NCBI GenBank assembly: GCA_013368315.1
Contig: JAACJM010000088.1
Coordinates: 124,001-188,000 of the forward strand
Length of the DNA stretch: 64,000 nucleotides
Direction: 5' to 3'
Origin: Tetrapyrgos nigripes
Lineage: Eukaryota > Basidiomycota > Agaricomycetes > Agaricales > Campanellaceae
Part shown: in pieces, positions 21,601 through 32,157 of the stretch
Position numbering within the stretch: the first letter of the stretch is position 1
How the letters are laid out: the number at the start of each line of letters is the position of its first letter
Translations under genes and position numbers: made by a program
Notes under the pieces: model-generated
Told to the model about the DNA's origin: nothing
Databases searched by the model: none
Seen by the model: the letters and a program-made list of their open reading frames with translations, nothing else

Positions 21601-23328
21601 GGTGGTAGAGTTGCAGAACGGCACGGGCAAACTCCGCTTTAAACTGGCTCCTCCTACCGAACCAGGTCTTAATTCTCCCTAGGCAGGCTCTCAGTGGCTC
21701 GGTACCCTCGCTTCAAATTCCGCGGGCTCAAGTTGGGCTGAATGACGGAACGAATGCTACACCCCCAAGAGCTCGTTTATGGGTTACCTGCAGGTTGAGT
21801 AAACCTTAGTTTAACCATGGGTCAGCCAGTGGGTAACCAGAAGGCAAAACTGTCGACGGTTTGAGACTGTCAACTAAGCTCGGCCTAGACGAATCCTTGC
21901 CAATTTTGGATACATTTACAGCCGCCGTGAGTTGGCCGTGAGCAAGCCGAACACTATCACGTGTTGGTTGACTTTTTGCGAGGTTGAACTTTGAAGTTTC
22001 ACCAAGTCCCTTTCTTCCTCACCACCACATCCTTCTTGTGCATTTCTCCCTCCCTTATACACGCCTTCCTTCTCCGATTCTTTCTCTTCCCTGGGACACT
22101 TTTATTTGCGCTATGCAACATTTCTTCTCTGCAATTGATGAGCATTGCAAGTGTAAGTCCGCTCTCATCCTCTTTGCTGAAGTCTTGCTGAAGTTTTTCT
22201 GATCGTCTTTCTACCATGCAGGTTCACGGTCAAAGTCTATAGGTATGTCTCCTTGCATGACTCTATCCTCATGCACTGGTGGGTTTAGTTCATTATAGTT
22301 GTAAGTTCCTGTGTAGAGTGCATCACTGGTGTGAGTTCTTTGACTCCTTCGTGATATTTTCTTTTCCTTCTCATCAGTCCATTTATTCATAGACCCGCTG
22401 TGAGCTCCGGGCCTCGTCGCCAGCTAATGTACTCGTAAGCGTCCATTTCAGTTTCATTGGTGCCCGGTCTAACCTATACTTATACAGAGAGAATCCAACT
22501 GTATCGGCAGAATTATAGGACTCTTTCAATATCGTTATTAGTTGCTGTAGCCGTATTACTATATGTACTGTATGCCGCCTGTATGTTGCATACCAATGGA
22601 TAAAATAAATTTTTATTATTTGCACAATTATTCACCTGATTGATAACGGTACCAAAAACGGACCACCAAACGTTCCTAAATGAGCTCTTCCGCCTATTGA
22701 GTAAGTGGCTTCTTTCGCTGTGGGTGCTGCCCTTCGGTTGACGGTGGGCTGCCGAAACGCGGGTTACCCATCGGTAACCCATGTGTAACCCGCGGGTAGT
22801 CCAGCCCAGCTTTAAACCGTGGTTTGTCCCTTGGGAGTGTATGACTACGTCGTCTCTCAGAGCCGGATATAGCTGAAGCGAGGATGGAATGCCATCGGAA
22901 GTCCGAAGAAGACTTAGACAGCACACTAGTACAAACGGAGACGTGAAGCTCCGACAGCAACAGCTAGCTGAGGCAAAATGAATGACTAACTACGCTGTTC
23001 TGGCCTTTGTGGTAAGATTTCTGTCTTGCCTGCAAAGATTCTTCCTCACCGCAACCACTAGTAGACTACAGCCAGAAAAACAGACCAACAGACCGACCTA
23101 TCAGATCGGAGCTACTCGCAATGCTACCGTATCATTATGAAACTCGAGTGTGTATTCTCATTATGACACCCCGCTGACGGCGCATCCATTCTATAGAATT
23201 TGTAAACTGCTGAGCTCTATGCCAAATGGTCCTATCCTCCTATCCGTGAGCGGGCGAGGTGTGCACTCCATAAAGGACGGGGACGAGAAAACCGCGGCTG
23301 CCATCCTCAAGCTTTTACAAGAAGTCGC
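21601..23328. other. Intergenic, possible short inverted-repeat element
   Basis: About 1.7 kb between divergent F-box and hydrolase genes. Sequence near 21750-21840 (TACACCCCCAAG, GGGTTACC, TTTAACCATGGG) resembles, inverted, sequence near 22755-22850. A local palindrome CGCGGGTTAC / GTAACCCGCG lies near 22757-22797. Short pyrimidine-rich stretches (22000-22100) look like a promoter but no gene follows convincingly. Confidence 0.35.
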
Positions 23329-23335
23329 TATAAAA
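23329..23335 (+). promoter_or_regulatory. TATA box of hydrolase copy 1
   Basis: TATAAAA 25 bp before the chosen ATG at 23360. Start choice rests on this and on alignment with the other copies, all of which start at the equivalent Met. Confidence 0.5.
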
Positions 23336-23359
23336 TGATTGCAAACTCGCGCCCAAATC

Positions 23360-25044
23360 ATGGCATCCTTTCATTCTCGACCATCTACGATCCCTCCACC
23401 TCCTCCTACCCTTCAATATGCATATCCTGGCACGTCAGACATCCTTTCTTCTTGCTATCCACACCCCATTTCCTCTGAGCAGTTTCTACCTCGACTTCCT
23501 ACACCTCAGCGTGAACCGATATGGGTAAACGATGGAAGAATCCCATATATTTTGACTACACATATCATACCTGCAGCATATTGGAGAGAGGACCCAGATG
23601 TGAAATTGCCTAGAACTCCATCCGTAGATGAAAGACTCTCCAAAGAAGAACGGAAACAACTAACGCAATTAGGAGAAGAGAGGTTCAGGAAACTACGCAC
23701 AGAAGCGGACGAAGAAATCGCATGCTTGAGCGGAAAAATTGGACCAAGAGGACAGACGAAGATAATGTGGATATGTCTGAATAGATATGTCCGCACTAGT
23801 CCAGTGGAAGGAGGAAACACTCTATTCTTCGCTCATGCAAACGGTTTTCCGAAAGAGGTAAGCTTTCTGTTTTTCTCGTTCTTCACAGTGATGGTAATAT
23901 TAGTTTTTAGACATGGGAACCAACATTGCTTTCTTTTCTATCCTCTTCTCAGACGCAATCACAAGTCCGTGAAATCTGGACCTGGGACGCGGCAAACCAC
24001 GGAGACTCTGCACTTCTCAACGAAGGAAAGCTTGATGCACTATGTAAGGCAGTTGTATCCGTCTGCTTCGTATCATCGCTGAGCTCCTCGTCTGTCAGTT
24101 ACTGGACGCAATGCCGTCCGGGATTTTCTGACATTCCTGCTGTACTACATTCCGGACCCATCCCATCCCATCGTCGAACGTCTCCCAACGCATCTTCCCC
24201 GCCTCCCAGTTAAGGAAACCGCACGTAGACTGCAACAAGGATTCTCCAACGGAATAATCGGCGTAGGACATAGTTTCGGTGGAACCGTTTGGTGAGTCTG
24301 CACCTAGGTCTCGTTTTCTGACGACTTAAAATGCCACTCTCCCTTGTAGTACCGTTTCAGCCATGTGTGCCCCCTCGCTCTTTCAATCACTCATCCTCAT
24401 CGACCCCGTAATCTGTTACCCAGATATCAAATTCCCGCAGAGGCGTAATGTCCTTGTCCTCGGTGCATTGGCGAGACAAAGTGTTTGGAAAGACCGTGAC
24501 ACTGCGCGTCAAGATTTTCTGAGGTCGCCATTTTTCCAGGCATTCGATTCAAAGGTACTAGATCTCTACGTGGAGAGAGGTCTATATGATGCTCAGCGAG
24601 AGGGTGACGACTCTGCTGGTACTGTGGTTCGCTTAAAGATGCCGCCCGTACAGGAAGCAAACGTGTTCATTAACGCTCCCTCGGGAAGTGCAGAAGCTTG
24701 GGTAAGACTGTGGAGAGGGGAACTACCGGAAAAAGTCGCTTTGAGATGGATTGTCCCTGGAGAGAGTCCTAATGTGTGAGTGCTGATTATACGTTACAGA
24801 CTTTATTTATCTGATGGTCATTAACTCACGATTCTGTAGACTAATGGATTTTATGTCAACATCTGACGGGGTTACGCCCACTCAAGCACGCGTCTGGCTT
24901 CGGCCATCCAATTCAAGTAATGTGCGGATGAATGGAGCAGGTCATCTCATTCCGCAAGAAAGACCTGTGGAGCTTGGGATTGAGCTACAACAGACGCTAC
25001 GGAGTCTTGGAGATGGAATCCAAAGGAGCGTAGCCAAGTTGTAG
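23360..25044 (+). CDS. Alpha/beta hydrolase copy 1 (intact)
   Basis: Five exons: 23360-23857, 23911-24043, 24099-24291, 24350-24775, 24840-25044. They sum to 1455 nt, 484 aa, with GT-AG introns of 53-64 bp. Landmarks: FFAHANGFPKE at the end of exon 1, WTWDAANHGDSALLNEGK, the nucleophile elbow GVGHSFGG (Ser269) and GAGHLIPQERP (catalytic His452). These define an AB_hydrolase_1 enzyme of the Lpx1-like group; the substrate is unknown. There is no signal peptide. The N-terminus is Pro-rich. It is divergent from F-box copy 1 and convergent with argJ fragment D, 150 bp away. Together with copy 4 it is one of two copies with no damage. Confidence 0.88.
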
Positions 25045-25194
25045 AATGACCGGAATATTGTTCGTTAAAGATTCATGAAATTGAGTCTGATTGACTCTTT
25101 CCTCCACCAGAAGTGACGAGAATGAACGAAATGCCATTGACTTAATACCATGACCAAATAGATAAACCTCCGTAAGACTGCAGATTTGAGGGCT

Positions 25195-25665
25195 GGTGCG
25201 CTAGCTACGGTAATCTCCATTAATCCTCGTGTATTCCTGTAAAGTAGATACAACCGATTTTAGTCCCTTGTCGAGAAAGAAAATCACAAGGGGAGAATGC
25301 ACTGAACTCGCAGAAAGTGACTAACAAGAGGAAATGCTCCAAATTCAGAATCTCCTTCACTCGTTCTTCAACTCTTTTCAACTCTTTTTCGGTTCGCCAA
25401 TATCAAAAAAGGTAAGAATCGTCGTCACATCTGACCAGATAAATGTGACTCTTGTCGAGGAGAGCACCGGTGGGGGCGATGAAGCCGGTTACAGCGAACA
25501 GCCCAATAGAAAGGTCAAGAGGTCAAGAATGATACCGAATGTTTTGATAGAAAAAGCCTGCTGCAAGAAAGATGCACTAGACATCATAAAAAGTCGTTTT
25601 GACTAGTGCAGATATGGATATTCGAAGTGCAATAGGATTAAGCATCTGTGTCCTCATGGGGCAAC
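25195..25665 (-). pseudogene. argJ 3'-end fragment D
   Basis: Degenerate counterparts of argJ exons 4, 3 and 2. They are the CTCGTGTATTCCTGTAAAGTAG acceptor block (~25230), the TTCGGTTCGCCAATATC and GACAAGAGTCACATTTATC blocks (25350-25470), and the exon-2 block TTTTGACTAGTGCAGATATG (25594-25613). Frames are broken. It stands to hydrolase copy 1 exactly as intact argJ stands to hydrolase copy 2: convergent, about 150 bp apart. The duplicated unit therefore included both genes. Confidence 0.65.
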
Positions 25666-26012
25666 GAGCAAGGTAAGAGGTGCGGTGGGGTCCATGGGTG
25701 GAAAGGGATATGATGACACGACTAAGACTGAAAATTTCGGTGGAGGAAAAAATAGATGAATAGAGGAGCAAGTGCTGGTCATGGACAAGGATAGAGGGCC
25801 CAATGCGAGGATGTGACCGGGAATGCAGCGATGACAGAGTTGCTGAGCATGGGCACCAGCAACGAAACATGGGACGGTGAACCGTGACAACAGTTCCACG
25901 AGAACTTGGTCACTCGGATTCTGATGAACGAATCGCCTCTCTCTGCTCTTGAACGACCGATTTAGCCTGATCCCAGTAGGACCACTGACCAGTGACCTCT
26001 TCTCTCCATAGA

Positions 26013-26867
26013 TCAATTGTCATGAAGGGTAAAACCACTCACTAGTCGTGGATCACGGATGTCTTCCAATCTGATAACCGTGTCCGAAAAATCGGCGCCC
26101 AAATCCCTAAGGTGTTCTGGATTTTTAAGGTCCCAATACCCGTCTGTACCGTCAAAGCCCAAAACAAGACATTCAAGACGTGGACGCTCTAATAGCTTGG
26201 TGAAGAGCTTGGTGAAGTCCTTCCCATCACCGCTAAAATGATCCGACCATAATGATAAAGAAATGCTTGTGAGACTGGGGAAAACGTTGAAATTGATGTC
26301 AAAGGCGTCTTCTACCACGATATCGAGGATGCGTAAAGACTGTCTCCAAGGATGTAAAAACGGCTGTGAAGCCAATGCAACAGTGACTTCGTGGCCGATA
26401 AATGAACCTGTCTGCAAGTGCGAGTGTCCTGCGACAAAGTTCAAATTGAGCCGCTGTCCGTTGGTTGGCCTATTATACCGCCACCATAGAGAGCGAAGGT
26501 TTGAGCAAGTTTGAACTATTCTTATGGCATCTTCTGCGATTTCCTCCTGACAGCAGTCAAGACAGAGCGAGTAGACGCGGTCTCGGAAAAAATCTGCGGG
26601 TTTTGCATTGAATGTGTCAAGGAATTTGTAGAATTCCACCCCGTCCTCTAGGAAAATGTCCCGATATATGTAGTCCATCCTGCACAGTTATCCGAGAGAT
26701 TAAAGATGGATATGCAAACCGTACAAATCCAACACGCACCATATCTTGACTCGATGGCAGACATAAGACAGGGTCATTGCGGTGTTCACAGGCCGCTCGG
26801 AATCAACTGAGGCCCATTCAAACACCTCTCTTTGCAATTCAACAGGAAGAACACCAAAGTTGGACAT
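26013..26867 (-). pseudogene. F-box-like protein copy 2, C-terminus frameshifted
   Basis: Exons 26867-26740 and 26679-26013 with a 60-bp intron. Exon 1 gives MSNFGVLPVELQREVFEWA and exon 2 MDYIYRDIFLEDGVEF. The frame ends early at DPRLVSGFTLHDN. The paralogues read on to an LWKEEV...SYWDLA tail, and that sequence is still present downstream in another frame (~25990-25930). A small indel near 26040 has cut about 35 residues. It may still be expressed as a shortened protein. Upstream lies argJ fragment D, as fragment C lies beside copy 1. Confidence 0.75.
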
Positions 26868-27808
26868 GATGGCGGTTGACTGCGAACTAGTAGGGATTGA
26901 TTTGTGAAGCAAATCAGAACTCGGCTTAATCACAGAATGCTTACTTACCTGGTAACTTCGTCCCTTATTTTCCGGTTCTTCGTGGAGATGAGAAGGTTTG
27001 TTTGGTTCCAAACAGACGCGTCGACGCGCTTTCCGTCGGAGTTTGAATACTCTGCTTTTCATTCTACTTTTGCGCTAGTGTCGTGTCAGCTCATCCCCAA
27101 CGTCGTCTTTGAAGCTCGCTTTCGGTTCAGTCTTGTGAAGGAGAACTGGAGTAATATCTCAGATGACGTTTGACGTTTGATCGTAGAGAAGGTGAGTCTT
27201 TAGTGACTGAGGAGCTAAAACCGTCCTGAAGGTGAGGTTGTTGCTTTTCCTTATACAGGAGAAAGACTACAATGTGCCCAATTTGTACATCACACTTATA
27301 TCTGATGCTACAGCTATAGACCATGTTGCACTACCCTTTTATGTTCGCTCTGATTCCTCGAAAGATGCTCAAGTGCTATCACTACAGAACCATACATTAA
27401 CCTCGTCGACGTTGATTTTCCCACTAGACTTGTCCGTTTTGAAGAGACCAGGTATCGGCTTAGATGCGTTGCAGCATCTGAAAGCCTCAGAGTCGGAGAT
27501 AAGCTTGCAAAGCTCAATCAAGGTTCATGCTAGCCTGGTCACTTCCGCCTTCACAAGAGTAAGTGCTATCCGAGTCTTCTGTGTCGTAATGACGCTCAGA
27601 ACACTAACGCGTCTTATAGGAGAAACGACTTCCTGTTACTTTACATCTAATTGCTTTATTTCGGTTTGGTCGCCTGCCAGACGTGTGTGTGTGTGTGTGC
27701 TTTTCGCCTTGAACCAGTTGGACATTACTCCTTAATTGCACTTGCAGCCTGGCAGGCGGTTGTGGTTGGCCTATTCTCAAATGATTCCTCTTAGGGCAGT
27801 TGGATGCA
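26868..27808. other. Shared promoter segment and unassigned DNA
   Basis: 26868-27075 (read on minus) is homologous to 38698-38931 upstream of F-box copy 4, so it is a duplicated promoter/5' flank. The block includes the word ACGCGTCGACGCGC (27017-27030 on the plus strand). 27080-27808 has a plus-strand frame (27232-27735) with no known motif. Nothing firm seen. Confidence 0.45.
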
Positions 27809-27816
27809 TATAAATA
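27809..27816 (+). promoter_or_regulatory. TATA box of oxygenase gene
   Basis: TATAAATA 34 bp upstream of the ATG at 27850, well placed for a compact fungal promoter. Confidence 0.5.
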
Positions 27817-27849
27817 GAGACAATCCGTTCACTCCCTCAAACTGAAGAA

Positions 27850-29504
27850 ATGCCTAGTCAAACTTCTCCGCCTGTCCCTCGATATGCCCCCCTCTGTTAC
27901 GACCGAAGATTGTACATACCAAGTTCTCATTTTTGCGAAGACATTGACTCATGACGGTTGCCACTTTACAGTGGACTATGCCGATTTACCCATTATCGAT
28001 ATCTCCAGAGCTGACACTCCTGAAGGTCGTGCAGATCTAGCGATTCAGGTTTCCAAAGCCATGGAGAATCAAGGGTTCTTCTATGTCATCAACCATGGTT
28101 ATACTTCGACTCAGGTGTGTCTGTCCGACCGCATGACTCCCGTCTCAAGATTCAAAACCGTACTAACAGTGGTTCCGGTTTCCAATGCAACAGACTGCAA
28201 GGATTTTTGACATCGCAGATGCTTTGTTCACACAAGTTAGCGAAGAGGAGAAGCGGCAGCCAGAGCATGTGAGCAAGATGAAAGAGACTGGTTCGGCCCA
28301 AGGGTATAAGCCTCGGGAATATATTGTGAGGACCTGTTCACCTTTTCAGCTATCCTATCATCACAGGGACTTTAGCACATAGACAATGGAGTAAGAGACC
28401 AGATAGAGATGTATGCCAGTACGGAACCGTCATTTCTTTGAGAAGCGGACCACTGAATGATGGATTACTGCAGCCCACCGCGACGTGAGCAAATACAAGC
28501 ACCCGAAGCCAGTTAGACCGCTGCTTCCTGAAATCTCTCATTTCGTCAAGCATTCCTTCTTCAACATTTTGCATCCTATTTTGAGGTCAGTCTCACTCTG
28601 TGCTCGCTGTCCGAGTTAAATCTTGATACTTGATACTGACATGGACTGTCCAGGCTTATGGCATTAGGACTCGAACTGCCTGAAGAGACTTTTGTGGACC
28701 TACATGAATTTGACGCCGTAGGAGAGACTCACAGTTAGTCTGCGACATGATCCGTCTTTACAGAATTCACTAACGCTTTCTTTTCAGCCCGTTTTATAAA
28801 ATAGTAAGACCCCCCAGACTTTCCAGCCGTGCGGTCTTTGACGAAGCCATGACAGTTTTCCCAGAACTGAAGCAGACGAAGAGAAAACTAGGGGAGTATG
28901 GCTCAAAGGACATACGGGTTGGTGTTGCGTGTCTTTTCTGCTTTGCTTCTCAGATGTTGACCTGTATGTGCAATCAGATATCGGAACGGTCACCTTGCTG
29001 TATAGTCAGCCTGTGTCTGCTTTACAGATGCTTGGAGTTGATGGACGCTGGCGTTGGGTCAAGCATATCGACAATGCCATAGTAAGTGCCAATTATTCAG
29101 TCTTTTTCGACTTGGTCACAGTTTGCGAACTTCTTCTCTAGATCGTCAACACAGGCGATGGAATGGAATTCCTCTCGGGCGGATACTACCGCGCTACCGT
29201 TCATCGCGTAGTCCAGCCTCCCAAAGATCAACGAAACGTCCCAAGACTCAGTATTGGGTTTTTCGGCTTGCCAAACGACAATGTCAAACTTGGTCCTCTC
29301 ATGGACAGTCCTGTTCTGCAACGCGTTGGTGTCAAGCAACACGGTCGCTTCCAATCTGATGCGGAGATTCCGACTATGGAAACATGGAGGAAAGCAAGGC
29401 TGAGTACGTACGGTTTGAATCGGTTGGACTTGAAGGTCAGCGAGAAGGACAGGAGTATTGAAGAGGAGGTAATCAACGGGGTCTTGGTGAAGCACTATAA
29501 TTAA
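27850..29504 (+). CDS. 2-oxoglutarate/Fe(II) oxygenase, IPNS-like
   Basis: Ten exons: 27850-27895, 27972-28114, 28194-28325, 28376-28418, 28474-28585, 28654-28733, 28788-28803, 28856-28917, 28978-29081, 29142-29504. They sum to 1101 nt, 366 aa, frame intact. Exon 7 is 16 nt. The N-terminal DIOX domain has DLPIIDISRAD and GFFYVINHGYT. The iron ligands are H210 and D212 (WLKGHTD) and H267 (ATVHRV). The 2-oxoglutarate clamp is R281/S283 (PRLSIGFF). Such enzymes hydroxylate, desaturate or cyclise small molecules; the substrate is unknown. The splice between exons 1 and 2 is the least certain (weak GTTACG donor). It lies inside the duplicated hydrolase/F-box block but is single copy here. Confidence 0.87.
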
Positions 29505-29699
29505 TGCGACAGCTACACAGCTGAAGCTGTGTACACCTGCACGTTCTGCAACTTAGTGTATCCAAGTACTACACTATCTCCTAGTATGTTTATCGATAGA
29601 CTCAAGCCCAAAGTGAGAATTAACTTCGAAGTATGGACGTCTGGACACGGTTATACAAGTGGTACTTAAATATTCCCATCTCTAACTTTGTCTTGCAAC

Positions 29700-30060
29700 A
29701 CGTCGATCAGTCCGCTGGACCTGTCCTATCATCGACACCGCCATCGTCTTTCAGCTAGAAAGAAACTTCACACACAGACCGTAGCAAGGATTTTCCAAAG
29801 GGATAATCGGCCGTGGTTTCGGTGTCAGATGTATCTCGTGAGTTAGCACAAGATCCATTCTCAGCCCAAGCCACGTTGGCAGGCTTTCTATGACTCTTTC
29901 AGCAATGTTCTACAATCCTATCTTCCATTGCATTAATCTCGTTGACCCCGGCATCATTTACTCGAATCACAGCGTCTTCGTACCCTAATGCTCTCCGTCA
30001 ATTTGCAGCCGTCTCCACGTCGCAATCGCTGTCATTCTTGGACGCGGTTCGTCAGAAGAT
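29700..30060 (+). pseudogene. Highly decayed hydrolase relic
   Basis: Short matches to the hydrolase family in the right order. The exon-3 end appears as CAAGGATTTTCCAAAGGGAT then AATCGGCCGTGGTTTCGGTG (~29786-29825). The exon-4 start appears as TCAGCAATGTTCTACAATCC, and AATCTCGTTGACCCCGGCAT aligns with the LILIDPVI region. The Ser elbow is destroyed and no frame survives. A fifth, older copy lying just before copy 2. Confidence 0.55.
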
Positions 30061-30311
30061 AGTTCTAGTGTCTTAATCCTCTTTGGCTTGCGAAGCATGG
30101 TGCAACTTTCGCATTTCGGGTCGAATGCGAGTTAGCTGTCTTCGATAACAGTTGATTGACTGAATGCACTAGCTCCAGCAATGCACGCTTACGGATACCA
30201 CCATTAGCTCTACAGGACAAGACTAGCATCCACGAGAAGTTGCAGCATAACAGTCAGGAAAAGTCAGCGTGGCTGCCATAAGAAGACTGTCAATGAAAAG
30301 GCTCACCAACT

Positions 30312-32007
30312 ATGTCTTCTTCCCATCCTCGGCCTTCTGCCATACCTCCTCCTCCTGTTCTTCGGTACCCGTATCCTGATGCGTTAGCCCTCGTTTCTTC
30401 TTGCTATCCGCATCCAATCTCCTCTGAACATCTTCTACCTCGGCTCCCTACACCCCAGCGTAGACCAATACTTGGGCAGACGATGGAAGAATCCCATACA
30501 CTTTGACTACACATATCGTACCTGCAGCATACTGGAGAGTGGACCCAGATGTAGAGTTGCCTCAAACCTCAGCTGATCATGAAGGCGGAAGATCGTTCAA
30601 AGAACAACGGAAGAAACTAGTGCGAATGGGAGAAGAAAGGCTCAGAAAGTTATGGACAGAAGCTGACGAAGAAATAACCCATCTAAATGGAAAAGTCGGG
30701 TCAAGAGGACAGACGAAGATAATGTGGATATGTCTGAATAGATATATCCGCACTGGCCCGGTTGAAGGAGGAAATGTACTATTCTTTGCCCATGCAACCG
30801 GCTTTCCGAAGGAGGTACGGTTTCTGCTGCGGGGTTTTTTACGATGTTGACGCTACTAGTCTTAGACATGGGAACCGACATTGCTGTCTTTGTTATCCTC
30901 TCCTCGGGCAGAATCGCAAGTCCGTGAAATCTGGACCTGGGACGCTGTTAACCACGGAGATTCTGCACTTCTAAACGAAGGAAAGCTTGGATCGCTATGT
31001 ATGTTGTTTTTGCCGTTCTACTTCGCATCATGTCTGACCTCTTCATTTTGCAGTTGTGCTGTCCGAGATCTCTTGACATTCCTGTTATATTACATTCCGG
31101 ACCCAGCCTACCCTAGCATCGAACGCCTTCCAACACATCTTCCCCGCCTTCCAGCCAAAGAAACAGCACGCAGACTGCAAAAAGGATTCCCTGACGGAAT
31201 CATTGGGGTGGGCTATAGTTACGGTGGACTGGTTTGGTGAGCCTGTGCCGAATTCACATCTCAGCAATAAGCTAACGTGCTACCTCTCTAACTCTGGCAA
31301 TAAACTTTCGGCAATGTGTCACCCCTCACTCTTTCAGTCACTCATCCAGGATCCTTATCGACCCTGTAATCGGTTACCCAGGTATCTACTCGCAAAGGCC
31401 TAATACGCTTGTTCTGGGTGCATTAGCCAGGCGAGGTGTCTGGAAAAACCGCAATTCTGCGCGTCAAGATTTTCTCAGGTCGCCTTTTTTCCGAGCATGG
31501 GATCCAAGAGTGCTAGATCTCTATGTCGAGAGCGCGTTATACGATGCTCGACGGGACGGAGACGGCACTCAGGCTGCGGGTATGGTAGTGCGGTTAAAAA
31601 TGCCGCCTATACAGGAAGTCAACGTATTTACCAGTGCTCCTTCAGCGGCAGATGCTTGGGTACGGCTGTGGAGAGGAGAATTGCCGGAAAGAGTAGCTTT
31701 GAGATGGATTGTCCCTGGAGAGGGCCAGATCGAGTGAGTCTGTTGACTTGAAGTTGAGGATGTTATTCTTATAGCACTGGTTTCTTTGTCCATTTTTAAC
31801 AGACTGCCCGATACGATACCTACCTCTGACGGAATTACACCCACGCAAGTGCGCGTCTGGCTCCGTCCAAGCAATTCAAGTAACGTGCGGATGGATGGGG
31901 CAGGTCATCTCATTCCGCAAGAAAGACCTGTGGAACTTGGGCTGGAGCTTCAGCAGGCGCTGCTAAGACCTGCAGACAGGACAGAAGCAAGCGTAGCCAA
32001 GCTGTAG
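30312..32007 (+). pseudogene. Alpha/beta hydrolase copy 2 (broken)
   Basis: Aligns along its whole length with copy 1 but has several lesions. A 2-bp gain near 30465 shifts exon 1 (the N-terminal frame stops at 30506 and the correct frame reopens at TTHIVPAAYW). A 10-bp loss at the exon-3 start (~31053) breaks the frame. The acceptor before exon 4 (~31310) has lost its AG, and there are about 7 extra bases near 31350. The elbow reads GVGYSYGG, with the usual His before Ser replaced by Tyr. The last exons are well kept (GAGHLIPQERP). It is convergent with intact argJ, about 150 bp away. Confidence 0.82.
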
Positions 32008-32157
32008 GATGCCCCATTGTATGGGAAGAGAGATGGGCTTTCAGACCTTCTTGCGAAGAGAATTGAAAAGTCAATTACTTATATAGAGAACACTAGTACG
32101 TAGCAGGAATAATTGAGATGACAAGGGACATGAGGTTTAAAGAGTCCGAGTGACTTT

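Noticed and set aside
22113..22202. Small peptide gene starting MQHFFSAIDEHC, considered as a pheromone precursor
   Set aside because: No C-terminal CaaX box and no maturation motif. Context is a promoter-like pyrimidine region.
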